Shown here: one piece after another, positions 1 to 10,100 of the stretch
How the letters are laid out: each line of letters opens with the position of its first letter
How positions within the stretch are numbered: position 1 is the first letter of the stretch
Assembly: GCF_040807025.1 (NCBI RefSeq)
Contig: NC_090942.1
Location: 200,934,747 to 200,998,746 of the forward strand
DNA from: Struthio camelus
Lineage: Eukaryota > Chordata > Aves > Struthioniformes > Struthionidae
DNA length: 64,000 nucleotides
Direction: 5' to 3'
Position numbers and translations under genes: made by a program
Notes under the pieces: generated by a model
The model's input: the letters and a program-made list of their open reading frames with translations, nothing else
Told to the model about the DNA's origin: nothing
Databases searched by the model: none

Positions 1-1149
1 AGATTAAAGAGCACTATAGCCACCTTTCAGTCTTCTTTTGATAAGCCAAACAGATTGCACTCTTTAAGTCCCTCTCGGCAAAGAATTTTCTCCAGTCTCA
101 AATCATTTCTCAGCATTCTTTTGACAATAAGGACACCAGAGGCAAATGCAATATTACCACAGAAATCTCACCAAGCCATACACAGAGGTGAAATAATGTT
201 TCTCTTTCTACTTGCCATGTCCCTGGTTATATAGTCACGGATCCCGTTATTTGCTTGTACCGTAACATTAGGCTGGAAACTCTCAATTTCCATCACCACA
301 TTCCATAATACCGTCCTCCATCTCTGCAGGCCTGACCTGCACACTATATTCTTGAGTAACTCTACTTGTGCCTATATTAAAATACAGTGTATTTGAACGG
401 GATAGATTTACCAGGCAATACAGATCCTTATGATAATCCTTTCCGTAATTTAATTTCCCATTTAGCCATTCTTTTTTTTTTTTTCTTCATAGAACATAAG
501 TTTTGCTTTCACATTGCTGACAACATTGACTGGCGTATGGTCTAGAAGTAATCCATCAATAGCTCCTCTCAACATTTAGAATATTAATTTTAAAATCTTT
601 ATCCTAGTTATCCTTGTGAATGCTTTTATTTTTTCCTAATGGTAAATCATTAGCACAAATACGCAGTCTTATTTGTTTCTAAATGCTGGATAGAAACATA
701 TACTGAAAACTTCTTTTCTAGATCATTATTTAACAGTTCTACCATCTCTATCTAGTAATGGTTAACAGGATTCATTTTGTTCCCAACATACTTGGAAACA
801 TCTTCTTACTGACACTAGCTCTGCAAATCATGGATTTTTTTATGTCTTTGACTTGCAGCTGTGATTTTCTATGATCCAAAAATTTTAGTTCATATTGATG
901 ACTCTTTTGCCTTTTCCCCTTTGCTATGCTTTTCAATATCTAACGGCTTCATTTGCTTTGTTACTAAGTCAAGACAGGCTTATACCCCCCTCTTTTTTTT
1001 TTCTTTCTTACTGGGGTTAATAATATCTGTCTGTCTAATAAAGTCTTCTTTAACAATATCTAATAGTTGTTGACATTTTTCTATGTTATTCTTTTTAGCT
1101 TTTTCCAAAATTTTCTTTAGCTTTAAGAAGTTTCCCAGTAAGTTAGGAA
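1..1149. other. AT-rich sequence without a recognised gene
   Basis: No coding region or known repeat that I can name with confidence. A T13 tract lies at 472-484. It could be internal sequence of the possible retroviral remnant next to it, or unrelated flank. A minus-strand stretch at about 20-110 weakly resembles part of a CR1 reverse-transcriptase tail. Confidence 0.5.
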
Positions 1150-1965
1150 CAAAATGCATCCTCTCAATACTATAGGTCGATTAGTAGATGGGAGGTGGTA
1201 GTACACTTAGTCCTCTGCTGTTACAAAGGTCCCCAGGCATTCACCACTTAGTCAGAGTCAGACTCTCGCACGATCGTTTCTTTCAGCTCGAGCTGGGGGC
1301 CTCCGAAGAGGGACCCATGACAAAGAAATTCTAGGTTAATTATACTCCTTACAGTCTTATTTCCCCACCTGCCAGTGACAGTCTCTTCCAGTTTTCTTCA
1401 CTGAGTTGGTGGTCTCTACCCTTTTCATTGGTTCATGTCTCCATCCAAGGATGGTTGCTATGTTCCTGCTTCACAGTGCCTTATCTTATCCAGAGGTTAA
1501 CCTATACCTCTGTCCATTGTGTTCTGTATCTTTGAGGGCGGATTCCAGCTGGTTCTGCAGTTGTTCTATCAGCAGTATCCCACAGGTTTGGTTAAAGTTC
1601 AAGCTTAGGCCTGCAGGCTTCACTACTCCAAGCACTGATGCTAAGTTTAATCAAGGTTATGCCAATGCAAATAACAGTAGTTTTTTTTACATCTACTCAG
1701 GATGAATGTAGAACAGGTTGCTAATAAGAAGGCAACCATTGATGTCCAGCCCCAAGTCTTATCCTCCCACCATCAATTTTTTTTGTTCTTCATAAAGTTG
1801 ATAAAAAAGAAGCCAATTGCTGGTAGCAGAATGGTTTGTATTAAACAATTATCAACTATGATTTCTATAAATTCCAGTGACAATTTGCTACTTGCCTTAT
1901 GGGACCTCCAGCATGTGTCCAAAGTGAATGTTCCCCAGAAATAACTGCTATTTTGACACATTACA
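1150..1965 (-). repeat. Possible LTR of a decayed endogenous retrovirus
   Basis: On the minus strand there is an AATAAG hexamer (about 1358-1363), then GGGTCCCTCTTCGGAGGCCC and a GC-rich stem-like stretch (about 1290-1315). This arrangement resembles the R-U5 part of avian LTRs. A TGGTGA that could be a decayed primer-binding site follows near 1238-1245. Limits are guesses. No retroviral gene is intact, and a neighbouring Lys-rich reading frame below about 1160 is only suggestive. It may be another interspersed repeat. Confidence 0.3.
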
Positions 1966-2039
1966 GAAAAGTAGTAAAAAAAGTAATAAAAAAGGAGTAA
2001 ATTATTCTTTAAGATGAGTTGTTGATCTCGCTTAGAACC

Positions 2040-4330
2040 AAAGAAATATAGGATGATTCAGGTTGGAAGGGTCCTCAGGAAGTCTCTAGTCCAATCTCCT
2101 ATTCAAAGCAGGGCTGGGTCTTAGGTCAGCCCAGGTAGCTCAGGGCTTTATCCAGTCAGATTGCAGAACCGCTCTGGGTAACCTCTTCCAATACTTGACT
2201 GCAGCATGGATAAGTTTCTCCTTATATCCAGTTGGAACGTCTCTTGTTTCAATTTAAGTCCTTTGTTCCTCATCCTCCCACCCACGCACCACCGTGAAAA
2301 GCCTGGCTCCATCTTCTAGATAACCTCCTTGTAAAAACTGACAGGCTGCTACAAGATCCTGCTGAAACCTTCTCTTTTCCAAGCTGAGCAAGCCCAGTTC
2401 CCTCAACCTCTCCTCGTAAGGCAAATGCTTTAGCCCATGACCATCCTGGTGACCCTCTGCTGAACTTGGTACAGTTGATTTGCGTTTTTCTTGCATTAGA
2501 GAGCTCCAAATTGGACACATTAACCTAGGTGTGATCTAACGAGTGCTGAGTAAAAGGGGACAATCACTTCCCTCCATCTTCTGGCTCTGCCCCTGTCCAT
2601 ACAGCCCCAGACGCTGTTGGCCTTTTTTGCTGCCAATGCACACTGCTGCCTCATGGTCACCTTGCTGCCCATCAGCCCTGAGGGCTTTTTCTGCAGAGTG
2701 GCTTCCCAGCCAGGCTGTCCCCAGCCTGTACTGGTGCCAGAGTTCTTTCTTTCTAGGAGCAGAACTTTGCATTTCTTCTTCTTGAATTTCATAACGTTCC
2801 TGTTAGCCTGTTTCTCCCGTCTATCTACATCCCTCTCAGTAGCAGCCCTGCCCTCAGGCATATCAAGTGATCCCCCTCCCCAATTTGGTGTCATCTGCAG
2901 ACTTGACAAGAGTACATTTATCACCTCTTCCAAGTCATTGGTGAAGGCGTTAAACAGGACAGACTCCTGCCGTACTCCATGTTTTACCAGCGTCCAGGTA
3001 GAGCACGACCCATGAACCAGTGCCCTCTGAACTTGATTGTTCAACCAGCTTTTTAACCTTCCAAGCAGTATTTTCCCAATTTGGATACAAGATCATTGTG
3101 AGAGACAGTCAAAATTATTGGTTAAGTCAAGGCAAATGACATCCACTATTCTCCCATTGTCCAAAAATCCAGTCATTTTATTCTAGAGGGCAATCAGGTT
3201 GACTGGGCATGATTTACCCTTGGTAAATCCATGCTAACTGTTCCCAGTAACCTTCTCCTTCATGTGCCCAGAAATGTGTTCCAAGAGGACCCGCTCCATG
3301 ATTTTCCGAGGGACCAAAGTGAAGCTGATCAACCCGTAGTTCTCCAGATCATCCTTCTGCGTGATCATCCTTTTTGGCCTTTTTTGCAGATGGATGAAAC
3401 ATTTGCCTTTTTCCAGTCACTAGGGACCTTCCCCAGTCTCCATGGTGCATCAGTGGTGATAGAGAGCAGCCTTGCAAGGACATGAAGCAGCTCTCTCAGC
3501 GCTCTTGGATGCAGCCCATCTGGCCCCATGGAGAGTCAAGATCTCTCAAGTAATCCCTGACTCGATCTTCATCCCCTGCTGGTAGTTCTTTTCCTTGAAC
3601 CCTGCCTCTAAGCAGAGTCCTGGGAGAACTTACTGATGAAGCCTGAGGCAAAGAAGGCATTGAGTACCTCAGCATTATCTGCAAATGCTTCACTAAATCA
3701 CGCACCCTATCCAGCAACAGGTCCACGTTTCTTTATTCAGTTTTTACTACTAAAGTAGCAGTAGAAACTCTTATTATTATCCTTGACGGCCCTTGCATCA
3801 ATTCTAGGTAAGCTTTGGCTTTTCTAACACCACCCCACATGCCCAGGCAAGGCTGCTCCTTTGCAATCTATCCCTGCTTCCATGTCCTGTCTTTTCCATG
3901 TCCAGTAAGAAATGCTTTTTTACACTGGAGCTCAGTCATGATTTCTCTGTATAGCTAAGCCAGTCTCCTGATATAAGCTACTTGTTTTCCTGAGCATTAG
4001 GATGGACCGCCCTTGTGCTTTCCTGCTATTCTGAGCTCATTTACCTCTTGAACCTGCTGCTCAGGAGATCCCACCTAGCAGTTCCCTGAACAAGCTGAAG
4101 TCAGCTCTCCTAAAGTTCAGTGACCGTACTCTGCTACTACCCTTCCTCAGTGCCCTTACCACCCCTAACCACTGTTTCCTCATTTAACTGTGGGTCATAA
4201 TCTCCCTCACCTATTGTTGCTAGTTTAAAGGTCTCGACACCAGGATGGCCAGCCAGTTGGCTAAGACACTCTTGCCTCACTTTGTCAGATGGATTTTGTT
4301 TCTCCCCACTGATACAAGGTATCACTGATA
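2040..4330 (-). mobile_element. Old CR1 LINE copy upstream of USP12
   Basis: Minus-strand CR1. Its 3' end is near 2040 (plus strand: gatgattcaggttggaaggg), followed upwards by degraded reverse transcriptase (QESVLFNAFTNDLEE at about 2950-3000, QQCALAAKKANSVWG near 2600-2650) and linker sequence. At 4150-4320 there is sequence equivalent to the end of ORF1/start of ORF2 (plus strand: ggatggccagccagttggc). Compared with the copy in intron 1, roughly 0.75-0.8 kb coding for the endonuclease is missing around 4145-4165. It is much more diverged than the intron-1 copy. Confidence 0.85.
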
Positions 4331-4420
4331 TTTTTCTCAGATAGGATTATTTAGCATACTCATTATATGCATTATAGTAACTCTGTACCAAACTGTTTTT
4401 AAAGCTCTATCTCCTCAAGC

Positions 4421-4465
4421 ATACACAAGCACGCACACACACAAACATACACACACACACACAAA
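4421..4465. repeat. Interrupted CA microsatellite
   Basis: Imperfect (AC)n with AT/AG/AA interruptions. The longest pure run is at about 4449-4461. Confidence 0.9.
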
Positions 4466-6114
4466 CTTCCCTTCACACAAACTTCATATTTTTCGTAAGC
4501 AGGTCAAAGAATTGAAATGTTGAATGCATTAATAATTCCAATCACCTCAGGGGGCTTAATGATGAGAATTAAATGAGAATTTCCAATTCTCTTACTTGTT
4601 TCCTCAGATTTTTCATCATTTTGAGAGATGGTAGAGTCAATGGTAGAGAAAGTATTTCAGTATTTCCCCTCATTCTATGCAGCATGAGCTCAGTTTGTTT
4701 GTGACATAGCATTTGTTTTGTTTGTTTACATAGCATTTTTTTTTAATCAAGCTCTCTGTTACTAATTTAACATCTTCGCAGCTCCTCTTTTTAGATTCCC
4801 TTTTGAGATTCGTCCCCACACTTGTCAGATGTCAGCTAACATAGTCACACATTCCCTCACTCTTTCTGAAATATGGCCCAATATACCAACACCTCCAATT
4901 TGTCTCCTGGAACTACAGACAGAAAGCACAGTTCACACCAAGTATATCCTGTCTTCTTTCTCTAACCCACAGATAGAAAGAAGCTTAAAGACTATCTCTG
5001 ACTTTCCATTTGAGTGCTATTTAAGATTCCTGCAGTTTTCTACGACCTGTACAATCCCACTTGGTGCTATATAATTGGTTCCAAACTGAATTATCTTTCA
5101 GATAATCTTATAAACTTGTCCAAAGTGTAATTACATTTTGTGTTTTTGCTCAAGGGAGGCAGCATGCTGTCATATTTTCCTTGTGCCATTTTTTGCATAT
5201 TTTGTCCACTCTGGGTTATACAGGAATATCTCTTGTAGCATACGTGTTTAATACTGCAAGGAATCATATTACATATGTATATTGTAGCTTTGAATTGCAG
5301 ATGAATTGCTGAAGATCTGACGGTTTGACACTTCTCGTGGGACGTGGGACGAATGACCTTTTTCCCTTTTTTGCTCATAAATGGCCAATCCACTTCTTTT
5401 GTTTCTTTTCTTTCTCATTCCCTTGATGCTATCCTCCCCCATAGTTTCTGTGGCAACAGTTTCTGAATGTAGTTATCCAAGAGGCATTAATTTTCTCAAA
5501 TACTATACTTCTGAAATGTGCACGTCTACACCTCAGGTATTGCATAAAAGAATTGCTTGAGTATATTTCAGGTTCAATAAAGAGTTCAGTTATAAAACAT
5601 TTTAAAGTCGGATTCTTTACGTTTTAGCTGAAGGAAAACTGTTATTCTATATTTCCATCAATACAGTTGTAAGCATTTTTAAAGACTGTTTTACCTCTGA
5701 AGTTCATAACAACTACATAATTTAATTTTATAGGTATTAAACACATCTTTTTCACAGTGCAAGGATGTCTTCAGGATATATGCCTTACGTGGCTACCCTT
5801 TATTCTTTAATAATATTATATCACAATCTGCTAGGTATTTCCCAAGTATTCACAAAGGTAGAATACAGCCAACTTTAGATTTCTATAATGCAGACATCAA
5901 CATGGTCTGACGTGGTCATCCAAGTTTCCGTTACAGTCTGCAGACAGGAACGGGCATGTTTAGGAAGTGATTCCTCTCCTATTGAGAGCGGGCACCTTAA
6001 GCCGTTGATACAGATGACTACCTTGCAGCTCAGCTTCTATTCTGCAGATGTCTGAGGTTGGTGAATCCCAAACTCACTGAACTCCAAGAGCTGCCAGTCT
6101 AGAGACAAAGCGAG

Positions 6115-6134
6115 GGAAGGAAGGAAGGAAGGAA
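6115..6134 (+). repeat. (GGAA)5 microsatellite
   Basis: Five perfect GGAA units about 0.95 kb upstream of the USP12 ATG, ending in GGAGGG. Each unit is an ETS core motif. Confidence 0.9.
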
Positions 6135-6562
6135 GGAGGGCGTTTGTACCCCTGTCAGGGCTGTTTGCCTCTCCGCCTCCTCCCCTTTCTGTGAGCGATT
6201 CCAGAGGAAAGGTTTTGACAAGACTACGGCTTGTCAACGGAAGTCACTTTGACCTTACCTTGGCATTAGACTGATTAAGGTTGGTAGGAGGCAAAAAGTC
6301 CAGTTCCATTTTTTAATTTGCTTTTGCTGTGTGGCTATAAATTATGTCTATTTACCCTCCCCTCGCCTCCAGGTAACTCCTTCCTCCCCCCCGGGAGTCA
6401 TTCAGCACTTGTATCAAGGAACTTACATCAGCCACCTCCCCCTCCCTCCAATTCCTTTCCTCATCTCCGTTTCCTCACAAGAGGAAACCTCCGCCCCCCA
6501 GCACACAAGAGGACACCCAGCCCAGCCGACAACCCCGCCCTCCCGCCCCGCCCCCTCCGCGC

Positions 6563-6573
6563 CGCGCATGCGT
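6563..6573 (+). promoter_or_regulatory. NRF1-type site
   Basis: CGCGCATGCGT matches the palindromic NRF1 consensus YGCGCAYGCGC except for the last base. It lies about 500 bp upstream of the USP12 ATG, inside the CpG island. Confidence 0.6.
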
Positions 6574-6585
6574 GTCCAGCGCCGC

Positions 6586-6614
6586 GGGCGGGGGGAGGGG
6601 GCCGAGGGGCGGGG
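6586..6614 (+). promoter_or_regulatory. G-quadruplex-capable G-run cluster
   Basis: Four or more runs of at least three G separated by one to five bases (GGGCGGGGGGAGGGGG, then CCGAGGGGCGGGG). This meets the usual G3+N1-7 pattern on the coding strand. More G-runs follow up to about 6760. Confidence 0.5.
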
Positions 6615-6642
6615 CCAGAGCCTCGGAGGAACTGGGCGGGGC
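6606..6642 (+). promoter_or_regulatory. Paired Sp1/KLF GC boxes
   Basis: GGGGCGGGGC at 6606-6615 and GGGCGGGGC at 6634-6642 are consensus GC boxes about 28 bp apart, in a CpG-island promoter without TATA. Confidence 0.65.
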
Positions 6643-6870
6643 GAGAGAGCCGGGCGGGAGGCGGTGCCGAGGCTTCGGGGCGGGGGGTTGGCGGCGGGTG
6701 CGGCGGCGGCGGCGCTAGGGCCCGGCGGGAGGCGAGAGGCGGGAGGCGGGAGGCGGGGTCGGGCCGTGGGGGCTCGCGCTGTGTTGGCCGCGCGCGCGGG
6801 GCGGGGGCTGAGCGAGCGAGCGGGCGTGCGTGCGTGCGTGTCTGGTGCTTCCCGGGAGTCGCGCGCCGGG

Positions 6871-6906
6871 CCGTTAGGGCCGTTGGGGCCGTTGGGGCCG
6901 TTGGGG
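6871..6906 (+). repeat. 9-bp tandem repeat (four copies) in the CpG island
   Basis: CCGTTAGGG followed by three perfect CCGTTGGGG units, about 160 bp upstream of the USP12 ATG. It probably lies in the 5' UTR or core promoter. The 9-bp period keeps frame, but I see no reason to think it is translated. Confidence 0.9.
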
Positions 6907-7046
6907 CGGCTGGGCTGCGTGCGCCCCGCGGCAGGGGCTGGCGGGGGCGGCGAGGGCGGCCGCCGTCGCTTGCCTCGCCTCGCCTCGCCCTCCTACTCCA
7001 GCCCAGCCCAGCCCGGCTCGGCTCGGCTCGGCGCTGTGATTGGGCA

Positions 7047-7058
7047 GAAGATGGCGCT
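7047..7058 (+). promoter_or_regulatory. TISU/YY1-like element
   Basis: GAAGATGGCGCT matches the TISU/YY1 consensus SAASATGGCGGC at all but the last two positions. Such elements both bind YY1 near the transcription start and direct initiation on mRNAs with very short 5' UTRs. Here its ATG is not the USP12 start but that of the upstream ORF. Confidence 0.6.
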
Positions 7059-7077
7059 GGGCGGATGGAAATCCTAA
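7051..7077 (+). CDS. Upstream ORF overlapping the USP12 start (MALGGWKS)
   Basis: ATG at 7051 in strong context (A at -3, G at +4) opens eight codons and stops with TAA at 7075-7077. It is in a different frame from USP12 and overlaps the annotated USP12 ATG (7065). Its stop shares an A with ATG 7077, the in-frame Met5 codon (TAATG). The layout is visible; translation is not shown. It is likely regulatory rather than a functional peptide. Confidence 0.5.
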   Translation: MALGGWKS

Positions 7078-7112
7078 TGACAGTCTCCAAAATCGCCTCC
7101 ATCTGTACCATG
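7065..7112 (+). CDS. USP12: USP12 coding exon 1 (residues 1-16)
   Basis: Encodes [16 protein letters not shown] and ends with the donor ATG|gtgagt, phase 0. It lies inside the CpG island. The context of the first ATG is moderate (C at -3, G at +4). A second in-frame ATG (Met5) is at 7077. As I recall it, human has Phe where this protein has Ile10; Ile is the USP46 residue. The 5' UTR upstream is not delimited by the sequence. Confidence 0.96.
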
Positions 7113-10100
7113 GTGAGTGAGGGGCCGGGGCCGTCGTGCCGGCTGCCCCCGGGGTGGGGGCGCGGCGCGTCCGTGTGGGGTGGTGGAAGGGCTGAGGGGG
7201 AGGCGCGCGAGGGGCGGGCGCGAGCTGCGGGGGAGGCCGGCTTTGCGCAGCGCCCGGGCGGTGGGCGGTGCGGCGCCGCGCCGTGGGGTGGCGAGAGAGC
7301 GGGGCGAGCGGCCAGGAGGTGTCCACCCGCGGCCGTGGGCGGGGATCGGAAGCGGAGCGTGGTTAATAGGATTTGAAAGGTCTTGATGCAGACGCTGATG
7401 CGGTTGGGCTGGGCTGGGTGTGAAGGGGAATCCTGGTTATGAACGTGGTAGAAACGGGTATTTATTCAACATAGCTTTTCCCCCTAAAGTGTGCCGAAAG
7501 CTGGGAGGGGGAACTTCAGAACATTGGCCGGAGTTCAGGGTTGCTTAGTGCAGGTGTGTTTTTAGGACAGGGTTTCTGCAAGAGCCCTTCGTCCCTTGAT
7601 CTAGCTTGTAGTTGTTCCCCGCTTTTACAATACTTCACTGTTGTTGTGGGGCTCTAATTGCCTTGCGTATTAGCAGACGGGTGCTTCTCTAGTTACCCGG
7701 AAAAGTGTTAGCATCCTGTGTGATCTGTTCAGCCAAGCACGCTCCACGCACTTGCGTGTAATTTGAATTGTTTGCATCGATCCGGGTCCTGATAGGAGGC
7801 TTATTTCAGTGATTGCTTCTCATTACACTCTCTCCTTAGAAATTAGAGCTGTAAGCAGATGTGCAGATGTAATAAGGCTCTCAGAGTTTTTTTTTTTTTT
7901 TTTTTTAAGAGGGATGGGGATGTCAATAGATTCACTGATGTAGGAATGCTGAATTTAAAGAAGGAAGTATGCTGTAGATAGTTTCTACTTGTCATGGATG
8001 AGGTTTGTTGGCGGGTCATAGTCAAAGATCTTGCATCTGTGCTCTTTTCTAGCCGTTCCATGAACAAATACAAATTCTGGTTCCCAAATCTTTCCACAGA
8101 GGAAGGGAAGAGATAGTTAAGGGCAAAAAAAATGCACTCTGTCATCCAGTTTGTTACTTTGCTGAACTGGGATTATAGCATACATTACTGTCAAACAGTG
8201 GGACGTGCTTGCAAGTTTATAATTGAAAACTGCTTTATGATTTTCATAAATCGTGCTGCAAAGAAGCTTTAATATCTCAAGCAGACATCTCAAAGGTGGT
8301 GCAACAGTATTTTAAATGAATGACTGGACGTCCATGGGCTAAGATTGCTGAGGTGGTTGCTAGTCAGCTGCAGTCTAGCTTTTTTGTGATATAGGAGATC
8401 ACATCTTTTCATTTGAACTTGGAGGGTCAGGCTTCTAGTACTCATGAGCTGTATACCAAGATTCTTATATGGTCAAATGTTGTAGGACTTGTACCATGTA
8501 CTTCAAGAGTTTTCATTCTCTGAAGTAGGTGTATTTTAGGTGAGGCTGTTGAGGAGACAATGCAATTGATCCTTGTAGAATGGAACAATCTCATTTTGTT
8601 GCATTCTTTGCTAACATGTTACCACCCACAGCTGGCCATCAGCTTTGTGACTATGTAATTTCAGTGCTGGTTCCTTGATTTAAGTTTAGTGTGGCAGCTT
8701 ACACTTCTTCTTATAGACAGTTTGGAAGTTATAGGTCTGAACTGGCCAAGCAGCTAGTTTAAGATTATTATATATGGATGGATATTAGAAATAACATTAA
8801 ACGATTTATGCCAATCCATAAACATTTTTTTTTTCAAATTAAAATCTTCTTACAATTAACTGAAGTGTCCATAACCATGAAGCTGAAATTCTGATGTCGG
8901 TTAGGTATTGTCTGTCCAGTCATAACCATATGCACTGAGGTGAAAAACTCCCAAATGTAAAATTTTTCCTGTGTCGTTCTGATGCTTGAGCTTTAGTAGT
9001 GCTGTGTGGTGGGACAGCTAGCAAGGGATACTCACAGTAAAATCTTTTTTAATACTTAATAGATAATGTAGGATTGTGTTTAAAAAATTTCAGTGGGGAT
9101 AGTGCTAAAAAGGACTTGATATTTACTCTGAAGTTGTTTAGAACAGTGTGGTTATGGTCAGGCAGATCTTTTTGATTTTAGCAAGCACATTAAAGCGTAT
9201 ATTTTGTGGAAAAAAAGGAATATAAATATGGAGGGTTTTTTTTTTTTTCTGGCAATTCTTCTGTGTGTCAAACTACTGTTTGATAAACTCCCAGGTAACT
9301 TTCTGCAATTTCTCACAAGGTTTTTCTTGCCTTTTCCCCATGCCTTTTACAAGAACTCTGAAGCTTTTGCTTCTCTTCTTGTATTTGGTTAGTACAAAAC
9401 CAGTAACAGGCTATTGTCGTCCAGAGACGATTTGTGCTGACACAAACCTAACGTATATGTACACTTGCAGTCTGTAAAACAGCTGCCTGGGAACGATCTA
9501 TGTTGAAGAAGCTCTTCCAACTCAGGCCTGCATTACTTTCTTTTTTGTATACAAATTCAAGTTCTACTTCTGCCTCATTTTTATTTTATGCATCTTATCC
9601 TTGTTGTTCAAGCCCTGAATATTAGAAAGTAACACATTAGATTTTACAGCACTGGCAGGTTGTGTGGGAACAGTGAAGAGCAATATCCAGGTTTTTTACT
9701 TTGTTAGCCACGTGCCTTTTCAGATGATCTTGTCTTCATTAGTTCAGTGATCTGTACTCCTGTGTTCATAGCAGTGATGTTATAGACCTTCTTAAAAGAC
9801 TCTCTTCTATTGTTGTATCCCATCTTTGGGCTTCCATGGACTTATTTTTTTCTACAATCACCATTCCCATGGTTCTTTGTGCAGTGTTAAGACTTAATTA
9901 CAAGGCTAGAGATTGGGGAGAAGCTCTTCCCTTGCGTAATGTAGCCATTATTCTTGCTGCAAAATGAATGAGCTTTTTTTGTTTTTTATGCTTTTGCAGT
10001 AAAAGTAGAACTTGGCCTTTTACCCTCATTCATGCATTAAACTGCAGTGAAAGTCTTACCTGACTGAATTTTATGGGGGTTTTATGTCTGGCTAGGAAAT

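Larger units (their letters stand above)
4331..6479. other. Upstream flank of the USP12 promoter
   Basis: AT-rich, with a CA-type microsatellite (4421-4465) and a GGAA repeat (6115-6134). No coding region recognised. Confidence 0.6.
6480..7360 (+). promoter_or_regulatory. USP12: CpG-island promoter of USP12
   Basis: Composition changes abruptly from AT-rich flank to dense CpG and G-rich sequence spanning exon 1, and back again shortly after it. There is no TATA box. GC boxes (GGGGCGGGGC at 6606-6615, GGGCGGGGC at 6634-6642), a near-perfect NRF1 site at 6563-6573, an inverted CCAAT (ATTGG, 7039-7043) and a YY1/TISU-like element at 7047-7058 fit a broad housekeeping promoter. The transcription start cannot be fixed from sequence. 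GGGAGGC repeats (6727-6758) and AGCG/TGCG repeats (6811-6842) lie within it. Confidence 0.9.

Noticed and set aside
6318..7376. Long open frames on both strands across the CpG island (up to about 350 codons)
   Set aside because: GC-rich DNA has few stop codons. The translations are low-complexity Gly/Ala/Arg/Pro, and one crosses the USP12 exon 1 donor. No family resemblance.
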